Below the pieces are notes generated by a model. The model ran no database searches. It was not told the origin of the DNA and worked only from the letters and a program-made list of their open reading frames with translations. Positions 1 to 12,147 of a stretch of 64,000 bases of DNA are shown here, in pieces. Position 1 is the stretch's first letter. The number at the start of each line of letters is the position of its first letter. The stretch covers positions 7,553,501 through 7,617,500 of the forward strand of contig JASJZH010000002.1 in the NCBI GenBank assembly GCA_037178975.1, written 5' to 3'. The DNA is from Oscheius tipulae (lineage: Eukaryota > Nematoda > Chromadorea > Rhabditida > Rhabditidae). The translations under genes and the position numbers were made by a program.

Positions 1-784
1 AGATAAGCAGCGGGAAGAGAGAGGCACGCATAGAGATTAGGTTGGCAAGGTTAACTGCTACATTTTTGGGATATACCAGAGATTGAGGCGGCTTCTATGT
101 TTCGGCCTTTCGGTCAAATTGGAGAGGAAAAAGCCCGTAGACTTTATCAAGATGTTCAAAAACGAAACCGATTAACTTCCAGGCCGAGTCACAAACTACG
201 GGATCGAAATTCATGCTTAGTTTAGTTCGTGAAGTGTTTTTTTTCTCTCCAACAGTCTACGGTAGAATGTTGCCTAACCCTTGTCGAATCCATCACCTTG
301 ACGGCTACCAATCACCAGTTTCTTGTCATGTCTTGTCAAGGCTCTTGTCGGGAGAAAAACAGCCGCGAAAACATCAAATGTTAGTTCAATTAAACAGTGT
401 TAAAGGAGCAGGCAGCCGTCGAAAAATCAATGGAAAATGGGATCAGCTTCTCTCGCACTCTCGCTCTCCCATGAAATGGGGCGGGGCCAAGTAGACGGCC
501 TTCTGACCAATCCTCGTCCGTCGCCCAGCCACGCCCCTCCTCTGAAGGCTCTTCTCTCACTGTGTCAAGAGACCATCTATGTTTCTATTTGGACCATCCT
601 GTCCCATTCAAATTGTACCGTAATCCTAGGGTAATGTGCCTGTTTCATTAGACGATTGCTTACTTTTCGCTAAATTTGTCTACGGATTACTGTAGCCGAA
701 GAGACCAGTTGTCAAAACATTTCCACCCTAACAGCTGATAAACTGACATCGTTTGTTCTTCTTTCCAGTGTTTGACTAACAAAC

Positions 785-940
785 CTCTGTCTTTCCCTTT
801 CTCTCTCTCTCTCTCTCTGTCGCCCTGTCTCTGTCTCTCTGTCTCTCTGTCTCCCTGTTTCTCTGTCTCTGTATCTGTCTCTTTATCTTTCTCTCTCTTT
901 CTTTCTCTATCGCTCTGTCTCTGTCTCTCTGTTTTTTCTA
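785..940. repeat. TCTCTGTC-type microsatellite
   Basis: About 155 nt of imperfect (TCTCTCTG / TCTGTCTC) repeats, giving mirror-image low-complexity open frames on both strands. The same GACAGAGA/TCTCTGTC sequence recurs inside many introns of this window. Confidence 0.85.
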
Positions 941-1557
941 TTCTTAGACACCCAATCACATACAGTTTCTCCAAATAAAACCCATGTTTTCACACCTGGT
1001 CACTCAAGCGTCGAGCCTTTAACCGTTTTCTGAACAATTCAGTTATCAGGGACAGAGAGCAACAATAAACATTTTTCCCCCGCCTTGGTGGAGACGGGAA
1101 GCGTCGTCCCGTCAGCCATATTTTATCACTCTTATCAGCAACGGTAGTCTTGTTAGTTTGCGTTGCCTAAATAAATGAAGATAGCGCTTAACAGGCGTCG
1201 ACTTTTTTCTCCTCAAGTTGATGCTAGTAATTTAATTGCTGCTAGACAATTGTTTACCTTTTTTTTAAGACTTGTCTACTCCCGTCAGTCTGATCAAAGT
1301 CTGTTTTTGATTCCGAAAATTGCTTGTTGTGCCAAAAACACATATAACTAACTTGTTCTTCTTAATCTAGCATATCAGTTTAAGTCTCGAGTCTTGTTAG
1401 AGCATTACCTAAATTTCGCGTGCGATCGTTTCGTGAAGCCCCCTTGATTCTGAGCTACGACGAAGAAGTTGAAGCTTTGTACTTGCGTTGCGTCCGTTCT
1501 CTATGCAAATCTGCTAGAAATTTCATGATGTCAGGGGAAATTTGGCGCGGTCTCAGC

Positions 1558-1622
1558 ACATTTGGCTCAGTCGGTTAGCGCTCCGCCTACGAAACAATAC
1601 GAACTAGGTTCTACTCCCCATC
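1558..1622 (+). repeat. Decayed tRNA-like (SINE-like) sequence
   Basis: A box-A-like block (GGCTCAGTCGGTTAGCGCTC) is followed about 40 nt later by a degenerate box-B (GGTTCTACTCCCC). No acceptor stem closes. It closely resembles the copy at 49453-49520, so it is probably a tRNA pseudogene or the head of a tRNA-derived SINE. Confidence 0.55.
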
Positions 1623-2865
1623 AAACCATTTACTATGCGTATCGAGCTCAAACAAACAGGGGACTAGTCTAGAAAGTCAGGAAGCAATTATATAAGTGTC
1701 TGTGAAACCAAGACTGTTATCAGAAAACTAAAAACGTTTTCAAAACTTTACTACTCACAACGTAGCCACAGGTTACCCTTAAAAGTTGCCACCTCTTTAT
1801 AAGACGCAAAAACTTGGGTATACTGTAGCTAAGGGACCAATCTTGTCAGTATCTCATGTCAACGAAGTAAATAACAGAAAAAAGCAACGGGACCATGTCT
1901 CTCTTCTTGTTTTTCGTCTCAACTTCCCAATAATATTTTCTTGGCTACGGTCATGGCTCAAACCTCAGAAAAAAGCTTGTGGAGCAACTGTTAGTTTGTT
2001 TATCTACGGCCATTGTCAGTTAGTTCGAAAGCCTCGCGTGTGTGTGTGGCTCGAGATCCAACCTGCCAGCTGCTTTCCTCGGGATCTACGGTAGGCCAGC
2101 CGGCATTTAGTGATTTTTAACTGCCAGTTGTTGGCAGCTGAGAAAGTGACAATATTCTGCCTCTCAATTAGAGCCTATTAACTTACAGTAGATTTCTAGA
2201 CTTTTTGTCTGTGTGTCAGTTGTTCGAAGGCGGCTATACAAAAGAAGCCGCAAAGAGATGATAAGAGAGAGAGAGGGGCTTATGTACAGTTCGTGACGTG
2301 GTAGAGAGACTAATCATGGGAGTTTTTGACAGAGAGGCTTCTGGAAAACTTAACGCAAGTCTTCTATCTATGCTCATTCCATTTCTTGATGCTTTTCCAT
2401 TATAGCCAGCCTTACTTCAGAGACCAACTTTTTCTTCCCCTTGCATGATATCGAACCAGGTTTTACAGAGTATACTCTTGGATACAAACTATGAGAGCGC
2501 GATGGCACAATTCTGATGGTTTGTCTCAGTTTCAGTGCGAAACAAAAACAAACGATGTTAATTGTCAATTGCTCTCAATCTTTGTCCTTGGCTCTCCTGA
2601 CCGTATAGAAGTGTACGGCTTTGTCTCCAAAGTCCGAGGAATAGCTGAGAGTGGCTACCTTATACCGACTATTACAAATCTTCTACTATTGAAAGTTTCT
2701 TGCAACTGTTCTTGTTAGAGCGGCTATACAGATGTGGCACGTATACTTGGCTAGGAAGGTGTCACAACTTGACCCACAGCCCCAGTAGCACTTGTTTTTG
2801 GCCATGATTCAAACCTTCCTCTTCGTTTTTCTTTTGAAAATATTAAATTTAAGATCATGTTGCAG

Positions 2866-4863
2866 ATGACCAAGCGAGCAGCCTTCTCAGTCGACTCAAT
2901 CCTATCCCCAGCAGAGTCCAGGAAGCGGAAAAAGGATGACGATGGTGATGTGCCAGAGGAGCTAGAGAAAAGGAGAAAGGACGAGGTTTGCTTCATTTGA
3001 AGCGATGAAAAAGTTTGTAGGATCCTGATGTGCCTCGACCTTCCACAAGCAGTTCACCGGAAGAGCTGCCTCCAACCATCACGACAGCTGACGATGATCA
3101 ACCACTAAACTTTTCTGTCCCAAAACAGCATAAGGATGAAGAAACGGACGAGGAAGAGGGCAGTGGGGAAGATGTCCATGCTGGCGCTGACTTCAAAACG
3201 AATCCGGAGACGCCGAGTCCGCCGGGAACGAGAAGCAAGTCGGGCGCGACGAAGCCAGCCTACTCTTACATTGCTCTCATAACAATGGCAATTCTGAACG
3301 CGCCGGACAAGAAAATGACTCTCTCCCAGATCTGTGACTTTATTATGGAGCGGTTTCCGTACTATAAGTGAGTTTTGAATGTTAGTTCTTGACTCGCTAA
3401 CCTGAAAGGTGTGTACTATTGAAACCTGATGTTTTTGACAAAACTATGGGTCTTTTGAACACTTTCTGGTGGTTTCAGAAAAACAACAAAACTGTGTGTC
3501 ATGCTCGGGATTCAAACCCGCCATGTTTCTGATCGCTATCCGACCGATACGGGTAAGACGACGCGCCACTTTCAGTATATACATGACTCGCTCTAAATGT
3601 ACGTTTGCAGAGAAAAGTTCCCGCAGTGGCAGAACTCAATCCGGCATAATCTCAGCCTCAACGACTGCTTTGTCAAGGTAATCCCTGCTTATAAAAAACG
3701 AGACATGCGACATTTTTAGGTGCCACGTGAACCCGGAAACCCCGGCAAGGGGAACTATTGGGCTCTTGATCCCCAAGCTCACGACATGTTCGACAATGGC
3801 TCCTATTTGAGGAGACGTAAGAGGTACGGTAGTATCTATGTTATAGTGTCTTTCTCTCTGGAGCAGGGGAGGGAGGTAGGAAAATAATGTATTATTCGGT
3901 AATCGGTGGGAATTCACTTAAGCAGTTGGATTGTTTGTGCCGGATGCCACAACTAACTTTCAAAATGGTCAGGGGCAATAGTGGAATTTAGAAGTAAGTA
4001 CTAGAGATTGTTAGATATTATTACCCCAATTGCGTCATTTGCATGGCGGAACATTTGCTCAAACTAACATCCAACATACTCAGGCGATTTTTAAGAATGA
4101 CCCTGTCTTGTCTCCCAATTAACTCTGTTACAATAACACACACTTTTTCCGCTTACAAAACCATACACTTTCTGAGAAAAATCCGTCGCGAACAACTTAC
4201 CGTAGCCATTCGTCTAAAAAAAAATTCCTCTCGATCAAGTGGTTAGTTCAATGAAAGGAGTGCGTTATATATACATGACTCGCTCTAAATGTTTGTGGCA
4301 AGACCCCTTTGAGTTTGTGGCAAGACCCCTTTGAATAAGATCAACTAGGTTTAGTGCATGAAGTTTCCAATTTCCTCTATAGCTGTACGTAGAACAAGCT
4401 TGGGAGCTTTAAAGTGGCCACAACTGGTAAAGTTGACAATACATATAGGGCAGTTAACCTTCTGACTATGTTTCATGACAAGAAAAAAAATTTGTCGAGA
4501 GTGGTAATCGAATCCGACACGTTTTGTTTTGTAATCGGAGCGCTAACTTAGCTCGCCTTATTCAGGAAATACACGACTCATTAATCTTCCAGATACAAGC
4601 GCACCTCCGAAAACGACATGCCCTCTGTCCGCTACCAGCCCTATCTCCGTCTTCCAACCATGGCTCCCATGATGGGACCGATCCTTCCGATGGTCACCTC
4701 AGCCTCACAACTTCCTCCAGCCGGCATGCCTCTCATGGCTGGCTTTCCTCGTGTTCCACCCGGCTTCTTTCAACTCCCCGTGCCGCCAGTCGACCCACAG
4801 GGACTGTTAGCAGCCATGGCTCGGGTTCAACCCCATCCCAGCTCGGAAAAACTCACACCGTAA
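2866..4863 (+). CDS. FOXD: Forkhead transcription factor, FoxD type
   Basis: Five exons (2866-2985, 3021-3367, 3611-3677, 3720-3823, 4593-4863) give 302 aa. The forkhead domain is complete: it starts [19 protein letters not shown], passes through [15 protein letters not shown] and [13 protein letters not shown], and ends [16 protein letters not shown]. That last block is typical of FoxD. An eh1-like Groucho-recruitment motif (FSVDSILS) lies near the N terminus, and the tail is Pro/Met/Leu-rich. FoxD proteins are sequence-specific DNA-binding regulators, often repressors, of cell fate. An in-frame ATG lies at 2857, but TTGCAG directly precedes the ATG at 2866 and looks like a splice acceptor, so I take 2866. 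Introns range from 35 to 769 nt. FoxD rather than another Fox class is judged from the domain alone. Confidence 0.9.
3498..3566 (-). repeat. Decayed tRNA-like sequence in FoxD intron 2
   Basis: On the minus strand a box-A-like block (about CGTATCGGTCGGATAGCG) is followed by a good box-B (GGGTTTGAATCCCG). The stems do not close properly. The 25 nt immediately beyond it (3576-3600) recur exactly at 4268-4292. Confidence 0.5.
4291..4334 (+). repeat. Exact 22-nt tandem duplication in FoxD intron 4
   Basis: GTTTGTGGCAAGACCCCTTTGA occurs twice head to tail (4291-4312 and 4313-4334). The preceding 25 nt (4268-4292) repeat 3576-3600 of intron 2. Confidence 0.85.
4494..4556 (-). repeat. Decayed tRNA-like sequence in FoxD intron 4
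   Basis: The minus strand reads TTAGCGCTCCGATTAC (box-A half) and GGATTCGATTACCACTCTCGAC (box-B half). It nearly matches the plus-strand copy at 49453-49520, including the distinctive CACTCTCGAC 3' end. Confidence 0.6.
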
Positions 4864-5270
4864 CCCTCCTCTCAAAGTGCAATAGTCATAATCCAGCCCC
4901 CATAATAACAGTATTCCGCGACCCAAACGTGTACTTGCAATGATCTGATTCTCATTCTTCCTTGAGCTTCGGTTTGTACTAAAATACCAAAAAGCTCTAC
5001 TTTCCGGTTGTATTGGTTGTTCTCTCTATGTGTGTGTACAATAAACTATGTGTATCTGAACTCTTTATCATGCTGGGAAATGCGGGAGTCTTGGGCGGAC
5101 AGATGAAAGGGGGCGACAGTAAGCAGATGGACACACCCGACCTCTTCTTCCCCTTTGGGCCTCTTATCTGTGGGAAGAGAATAATGTTGACAGGCTGATA
5201 GCACCTGGAAGAGGATTCGGGGGAGGTTGTCGATGCCACTGGCAGGACGGTCATGTGGAAGTTTCTTCTA

Positions 5271-5545
5271 TGATGTGCACCAACTTTTGGTCATTGATTT
5301 CGATACGCTGTTTTGCAACTCGCTGCGCATCAACTCTTTGCTCATTGGTGACAAGTCACTGTTATAATTTTCGCTGCGCATCAATTCTTGTTCATTGGCT
5401 TCGATACACTGAAAAAGATTTTGCTGCGCACCAACTATTGCTCTTTAACACGCAGTTTTAGACTTCCCTGCGCACCAACTGTTACCTCTGGGCGACGATA
5501 CGGTGTTTTAGGTTTCGCTGCGCTCCAACTTTTATTCAAGGGTTT
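5271..5545. repeat. Degenerate ~49-bp minisatellite, six units
   Basis: A CTGCGCAyCAACT core recurs with the core's last base at about 5280, 5329, 5380, 5430, 5474 and 5524. Spacing is 44-51 bp. Units share a second block resembling TCATTGGTTTCGATACGCTG. The first unit is the most diverged. Confidence 0.8.
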
Positions 5546-6733
5546 CCATACGCTAAGATTTAACAAACTGACCCAAGGATCAAAGGTCCATCACATCTGT
5601 TTGGACTGCCTCGCACTAATCGGGCCGTTTAATTTGTGCGATGCGTTGATATGCCTTCTTCTCCGTTATGTCTTCGAAGTGATAGAGAGAAGAATCACTC
5701 AACTGTGCCCTAATGCGATAAGGCACACACACTCCGGAGGTGCATCATTTGCAACAGTTTCTAGGGACTCTTTTTATGTTAACATCGAGTGGTGACCGCC
5801 ACAGTGACGCAAGGACTATCAATGTCCAATCTCGAGGGGGAAGGGAGTGTTGCTGGCGCAACACGGACCATCCTCTCTGTAATTGTCGGATTAGCCGCGA
5901 CACTTATCCGCAAAACTTTTCTGGAGGGGGAAATACTGGTATTATAGGTGGATTGACAGGGGATCAGATACTGTCTCTCTGTCTCTTTGCTTCTTTACCC
6001 TTCTGTCTTTGTCTCTTCATCTCCTTGTCTCTCTGTCACTGAACCTCTTTCAAATTTGGAAGCGCCATCTACCGTAACCCGTCTGTGTTTCCTCGATGTA
6101 CAAACATTGACACAGTCCCGGTTCTGGCTGCCGAAGGGGGACTGATTCGATTTGCGAGGAGAAACGATAATATCGCCACGAGACCACCGATGTGGAAGAA
6201 GAGAGACAGAAAGAGAGAAGGAGATGGCGCAACAAGACACATTTTTTTAAGATATAGGGATTCAAAAAGTCCCGCCAAAATTCTTATCTTACTGACAACG
6301 CTTCGTTGATCTAATTACCCAAACATTTGTCTGTCAAGTCGTCGCCTGTTGCGCCCAGACGCGGGAGTTAATTTGATTAACGAGAAAGCACAGCCAATCC
6401 GTCATGACGCTAACTCTTTCTGTCCGAAACCGATACCGTAACGGATACGGAGGGGGCCGAAATTTGAAAACTGAAAAGATTCGATGATTTGAACAGGCCG
6501 GGGCACATCTAGGTCCTTCAGGTAATCAAGTGGAAATTTTGTGTTGGGAAGAGGAAAAACTGTAGCAGATTTAAGTGGGAGATAATTTGGAAGTATAAAC
6601 TTCGGGGAAACAATTTAACAGTGGGTACTTTCCTAGTGAAGGCAACTCTTAGAAGCTATGCATTTAGGTCACACAAAGGTCCAAAGACCAGCTTTTCCCC
6701 AGCTTGTAGGACTCAGGGCATAAGATACCAGCG

Positions 6734-6990
6734 ATGTTCTACAATGGTGTAGCTCTTGATCTGCTCTACATAGCTGGGCTGAAAAGCTTAGAACTGAAAA
6801 TCAGAGTCAACGTGAGACGTCATCTTGTGGACACACAGTATACCGTAAAAGGTCTAATAGAAGCACTCCCTTACGTAAGAACTACGCAGTTGTATTCCCT
6901 TTTTTCGAGATCAAGACAACTTTTTATGACTTTTTATTCTGCAAAATTGCAGCCCGTGATCTGCTCTACAACTTTACAGAACATCGCAAA
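6734..6990 (+). repeat. Two copies of a dispersed GATCTGCTCTACAA repeat
   Basis: Copies lie at 6734-6775 (ATGTTCTACAA, then TTGATCTGCTCTACA) and 6938-6990 (TTCTGCAAAATTGCAGCCCG, then GATCTGCTCTACAACTTTAC). A third copy, inverted, is at about 32095-32165. The palindrome CTTACGTAAG also occurs at about 6873 and 6994, so this block may be an inverted-repeat relic. Confidence 0.6.
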
Positions 6991-8877
6991 GTCTTACGTA
7001 AGGGTAAGAAATAGGTGTCTTTAAGCCGAAAAACGCGATTACATGGCTGCCTTTCGAGGATTCGCATTGAAAAAGTTGGTGCACAGCGGAAATTCCTGGG
7101 CGGAGCAATTTAAAAAAAAAAAGGTCTTTTTTTCTTAAAAGTCTAGAGTGTTTACTGTTACTCAATGCGGTCGAAAAAAGATATAAAGGCTAAAGCTCTG
7201 TCACCGGAGAACCCTGTATCCCTTCTTATTTCCATGTATATCTGTCTGTCTATTTGTCTCTCTGTCTCTATGTGGTTTCGGGTTTTTGGTTTCGGTCATG
7301 CCCTGTCCAGTGCTGTCACTGTCTCTCATGCCTATTCTTCCGTCCAAAATCTGCTCACAACACGCTTCCTGTTTGCATCTTACTGTCACCTCTCTGTCTC
7401 TCTCCGCCCAGCTGTCGAATCTTCTTACATCTCCTCCACTCCTTTTGAAAAACTGCCTTTCCTGTCTCCCATTCTCGTCAAAGCGCATCAACACAAATCG
7501 AATGTCAACCCCCCGAGGACTAGTGAAACTAACGCTCTTACCGTAATCCGTCCGTCCCAATGTTTGGCTTGGCGCGGCGTCGCGCGTTGACAGATAGTTT
7601 GTGACATGCAATGTACAGTCGTTGTTGCATTCTGTTCATTTTCTAGCCACCCCAAGGAAGAGGAGAGAAGACAACTGCTGCCTAAATGTTTGCGCTCGTG
7701 GATGGGAGTTTTTGTAGCGGCTGACTGATGATGGTATGATAGCGGGGACAGCACCAACTGTCCTGGGAGAGAGAAAAGCCTACGGGACAGCCATCCATCC
7801 ATCTTGGCAATTTGTCAGTTCGCGAGGAGGTGTAACACACAACAGACGGACTGGAGCCACCGGCCTGGGAGGGGGGCACATGAGGTTGTTGGCAGTGCGC
7901 GAGAGGGAATGTCCAAAAAATAAAGGAAGATCGACGGACTGAAACATTGAGACCGATTAACAAGAAAGACTAACAGAGACGTTTGAATAATTGAGATGAA
8001 CAGTCTAGCACCTGCACAAATTGTATTGAAAGAGCTGCCCGATCCCCACAGGTAAACAGACTCTGAAAGGACAAGATGAAATGAATGTTAGAAGAACCAA
8101 ATAGGTGCGGTGCCACGAAGTTGAAAGAATCAACACGATAATATGGATAGATCACGTTCAGACGCCAGAAACTTGAAGGAACTACGAAAACGAGAATGAC
8201 AGGTTGACAGAATCACCTCACTAGAGGGACACGTTGAAAGGACAGTAGACAGCTAGGACAGGTTAAGATGAAAGCTCGCCAATAGGCGTACCCTTCGGGA
8301 AACATAACTTGGAAGGCAAAACATCATTTTCCGCTTATGACATCCTATCAAAACTCCCGGCTAATTTATGGGATGCTACAGTCCGTGGCTGCAGCCAGAA
8401 AGCTTCAAGCCTACAGTCCCACCAACATCAAACGGAAGTCAAAAAAGCCAGCTGTCAATCTTCTCTACCAGGCCACCTGGGTTCAATGTGCCAAAGTGTC
8501 GAGCTGTAAATCAGGTTGCAGCTTGTCCGCGCAGCCACCGACACCGTTTTACGATTAGCCGCTCAAAGGGACCGAAGTGACAACTGCCAATGCGACAAAT
8601 TGCTGTTAGCTCGGTGACACCGGGTCGTTTGTATGTGGAGAGGGACTCTCGGCTCGAGATAACATGGTTGCGCAAGTACTCCTCCTGTTGGAGAGAAGTT
8701 TTACAACTCGAGTGACTAGCTCTATTTGGCCAATCGCTCGTAAAGAGGTAATAAACTGGAGAAATGTGCTTGGCTGATAGCTGACGAGCTACTGGCTCCT
8801 TCCAATGATAAGGGGGGCTGCTAAAAGGAGACGAATGAAATTAACAATTAATCTATATTGTAAAAACAAAACAACGT

Positions 8878-9559
8878 TTAGATCAATCCGATTCTGTTGG
8901 CCACGTCGAGAGCGTCGAAATCGGGCTGCAGCTTGACGAAAGCCTTCTTCTCCATTCGTGGCGTGATGAGGGTGTTGATCTGGAAGCTGTCTTTGAGAAA
9001 AAGAGCCACAGAAACATAGAGCTTGCTACAGTTTGTATACCCTTAAAGGAATGCTATACGCCTCTATTCAAACCATCGAAAACTGCATAGGACAACGACA
9101 GTGCTTACGGAGGCGAAAGAAGTCAAGAACAAGGCTTACCTTCTCAGTGTCGATGTTGTAGAGCTTCTTGAGGGCCGTCTTGATCTGATATTTGTTGGCC
9201 TTCACGTCCACAACAAAGCACAGCGTGTTCTGGTCCTCAATCTTCTTCATGGCCGATTCCGTCGTCAACGGATACTTGACAATCGCGTAATTGTCAAACT
9301 TGTTCACGTTTGAGTGGCTCTTGCGAGGGAACCTGAAAAAAACCAATTCCTTGTAACGAAATCAAAGCCGATGACAATTTTTTCAAAAAAATAAAGCAAC
9401 TTACTTGGGACTACGGGCGGTTCTGAGTGTCTTCGGACGATGGAAGTGGACGGAGGTGCGAACCTTCTTCTTGTGCGTCAGCTTCTGGCCCTTGACGACT
9501 TTCTTCTTGGCCTCGACGGCTTTTGCTACCTTCTTTTGCTGGGCTCCTTTAGGTGCCAT
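8878..9559 (-). CDS. RPL23A: 60S ribosomal protein L23a (uL23)
   Basis: Three exons (9559-9405, 9332-9140, 8979-8878) give 149 aa. The N-terminal extension is Lys/Ala-rich ([20 protein letters not shown]). The body carries [40 protein letters not shown] and the C-terminal [17 protein letters not shown], all diagnostic of eukaryotic uL23. The protein binds 25S/28S rRNA at the peptide exit. I placed the last acceptor at AGCTTCCAG before ATCAACACC, because the alternative upstream AG breaks the frame. A TTTTTGCAG acceptor lies 7 nt upstream of the ATG. Confidence 0.97.
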
Positions 9560-10286
9560 GCTTACCTGCAAAAAAACACGTAAAATTGACGGAAAATGGA
9601 AAGAGAAAAATGAACAAAAACAGCGAAACAGCAGAAAATATTTTAGGAAAACAAGCTAGAAGCGTTTGCGCAGCTCAACTGGGTACGGTAGTAGAAATCG
9701 TAATGGGAACCGGCAATCGTGCCGGGACCAGAAGGATAGCGGGAACCTCTCCGCGATTTAAATCGTTTCTATTTTTTCTGCTCTGAATTTCAACGTCTTT
9801 CCAGCATCACCTGTTTTTCCCTACAAAGTCGGTGTATAAAGGTAGCAAATATTGGAAAAATACTCTAGCATGCTTTTTACACAATTTAAACTTTGGCAGA
9901 AAAACCTCTCCAATTCTCAAAGTCAACGTTTATCCGTTTAAAACGGTGCCTCTTTGTCTAGCTGTCGGCTCTTCTATCCAACACAAATCAAACGGCGAGT
10001 GGCTTGTTAGACAATAAATCTGTTCTGGCTCTTCACGGCGTAAGTTTGTTGAGAAATTCAGTTTCGCCGTTGAAAACTAGCAAGTTTCCCGAAAACTGCA
10101 GTTTTCTCAACTAGCGAGAGTGCTTCACTTTTCTCACATTGTCTTCTGCTTCCCACATTCCAAGTTCTCCTGTAAAAATATCTAAAAATTTATCGCAAAT
10201 ACCCGTCAACAACAACAAGTTAAAAAATGAAGAACATGGTTAACAGAAAACAGTCTACGGTATCTACTAAATTCTCTCTTCACTAA
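9560..10286. other. Intergenic stretch between RPL23A and TIM22
   Basis: This is the probable promoter and 5' flank of RPL23A plus the 3' flank of TIM22. Nothing else is recognised. Confidence 0.5.
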
Positions 10287-11455
10287 TTAATGAAGTCCGC
10301 CCTTCATCCAGTGGTCGATGAGGGTCGAGAAGGCCGCAAAGCCGGCAGCTCCCCAGATCGCTGGCTTGATTCCGGCGCGAAGGCCGAGAAGCGCTCCGAC
10401 AATTCCCCCCGAATAGGTTCCGTTCCGCCAGTCACTCTTGGCTCGAGCAGATTCCAGTAGGCATTCGGTACCTAATACGCAGTAATTTTCGGTACAAAAA
10501 CGACAAAACTACCGGCAAACATTAGTCCAATAGAGCCGAAGTTCTTTCCGTAGGATTTCATGCGCGTGCTCATCTCCTTCCACGTCTCTTTCAGTGATAG
10601 CTGAAATGTGATTTTGTTGTGGAAAAAAGGAAAAACTGACGGCTTTTGTGGGATCGTTGTTGACCATGCTCAGCTGGGGATCGACTGACGCCGTAAAGAG
10701 ACCGAAGGCGACTCCTGAAACCAAATTGTTGAGTTCTGATGATAAAAATAACTGACCGACTCCATATCCGAGAACTCCAGAGATTGTCGCCTTCACAGCA
10801 CAGTTCTCCATTAGACGAGACATCATCAGCTCTTCTTTCGTCATTTCTGGCAGGGAGAGCATCTGGAAAGTTGTGTATGCGCACTGAAGAACAGCACGGC
10901 TTCTATTATTCTTTGTCACTTTTTCAAATCCGCTTGCTTTAAGCACTAATTTGCCAGGAAATACCGTCAATTATAATTTAAAAAAACGAGGGCTAAACGA
11001 AGAGTGGTTTGGTTTGTGTAAAAACACGACATTAGGGAACAGTGCAAAAACAGGCAGTAGAATACTGTAGGCAAATGGGGAACAATCCGGCTATACTAAT
11101 GAACTTTTCGCGATCCCCTATCCTCTTTCAAAAATCAAAAAATGCTTAAAAATAAGGATCTTGCACTTCTTCGAAGTCTATGATTTGAAAAAGATGTGTA
11201 AAAAATACCTGTTTAGGCTTGATCGGTGTTCTCTCTGGATTCCATGGTCGGGTTCTGGTCCCGAGCATCTGATCCATCATCAGCACGTAGTTTGACGGCT
11301 GGTAGACGAATTCCTGGACTTTTTATGCCAAAAAATATGTAAAACCTTACTGGTTTAAGTGGAGCTGCTGGCTGTTCCGTCGTCTTCGGCCTCCCGAACG
11401 GATTCCCGAATAAATCCTCCATAGCCACTGGTCCGCTGTACATTTGGCTCGCCAT
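10287..11455 (-). CDS. TIMM22: Mitochondrial inner-membrane translocase TIM22
   Basis: Six exons (11455-11351, 11313-11209, 10862-10757, 10714-10641, 10600-10513, 10471-10287) give 220 aa. The Tim17/Tim22/Tim23 region shows a Gly-rich first membrane segment ([20 protein letters not shown]), then [39 protein letters not shown] and [17 protein letters not shown]. The protein forms the channel that inserts carrier proteins into the inner membrane. The paired cysteines of the family fit Cys in ENCAVK and TECLLE. The exon-2 acceptor is read as AAAAAGTCCAG so that PKP joins [10 protein letters not shown] in frame. A TTTTCAG acceptor sits 8 nt before the ATG. Confidence 0.95.
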
Positions 11456-12147
11456 ATCTTTTCTGAAAACCAAATTTTTGGGGTTCTGGCTCGCATGAAA
11501 TTTTTCTTGCGAATATTCGCAACGCAAATGCGAATAGTGAAACCAGGCTATCCGCCCATCCCTGGTCCTAGATGAAAAAATGGTCAGGCTACGACAGAGT
11601 TGTTTTCGTATATATTTGCCATTTTTTACATGACTAAAGAGGTGGTACCAGCACAAAAAAAAACTTTTCAGCTCAGTGATAAAGTCCTCTTTTTGGAATC
11701 TATCGGATTTTCAGTGGGGTGGGTTCAGTCACCCGACATGAGCATTTTTTGCATCATTTACAGCCTACACTTCCGTCGAAAGAGATGCATTTTACATGAT
11801 CACCAGATATTACAACGAAAACTCACAATTCATGGCTAAAATCATACTTTTCATCAATAGAAAGAGTGCAAATTGTAGCAAATGCAGAGCAAAAGATACC
11901 ACAAACTGTTATGAACAGTGTCACCTACAAAACTACCATAAAAATATGCAATTTATTAGGTAAAAAAGACGGTAAAAATTGGTATGGCAAGGGCATAAAA
12001 AGATGGCAAGTTGACCCCTAGGTATTGCACACAGGCATAGAGTTATAATACAGGCGAGACCGTTGGGAGATATGCGAAGTTCTTTATCTACAAGAAAAAC
12101 TGGGAAAGTGACTAAAAAGTGAGACCGGTATTGAAAGAATAAACTAT
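11456..12147. other. Intergenic stretch between TIM22 and LMBRD2
   Basis: AT-rich, with no exon or RNA gene that I can support. It probably carries the TIM22 5' flank and the LMBRD2 3' end. Confidence 0.5.

Larger units (their letters stand above)
1..2856. other. Intergenic DNA upstream of the forkhead gene
   Basis: No convincing exon is seen. The stretch holds a TCTCTCTGTC-type microsatellite at about 785-940 and a decayed tRNA-like sequence at about 1558-1622. Several copies of a short TACGGTA/TACCGTA motif also occur. Open frames here are short and follow the low-complexity tract. Confidence 0.6.
4864..8877. other. Intergenic, repeat-bearing 4-kb region
   Basis: This lies between the convergent ends of the forkhead gene and RPL23A. 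A possible poly(A) signal for the forkhead transcript (ACAATAAACT) lies near 5038. The region holds a 49-bp minisatellite (5271-5530), a TCTCTGTC tract (about 5975-6040) and two copies of a dispersed hairpin-type repeat (6734-6775, 6938-6990). I see no protein gene that I can support. Confidence 0.6.

Noticed and set aside
687..978. Low-complexity proteins on both strands
   Set aside because: They are translations of a TCTCTGTC microsatellite with no codon structure.
1786..2094. 102-codon open frame as a gene
   Set aside because: No splice context, no domain and no coding bias compared with the true exons.
5271..5545. CRISPR-like array
   Set aside because: Units are degenerate along their whole length with no unique spacers, and the host is eukaryotic.
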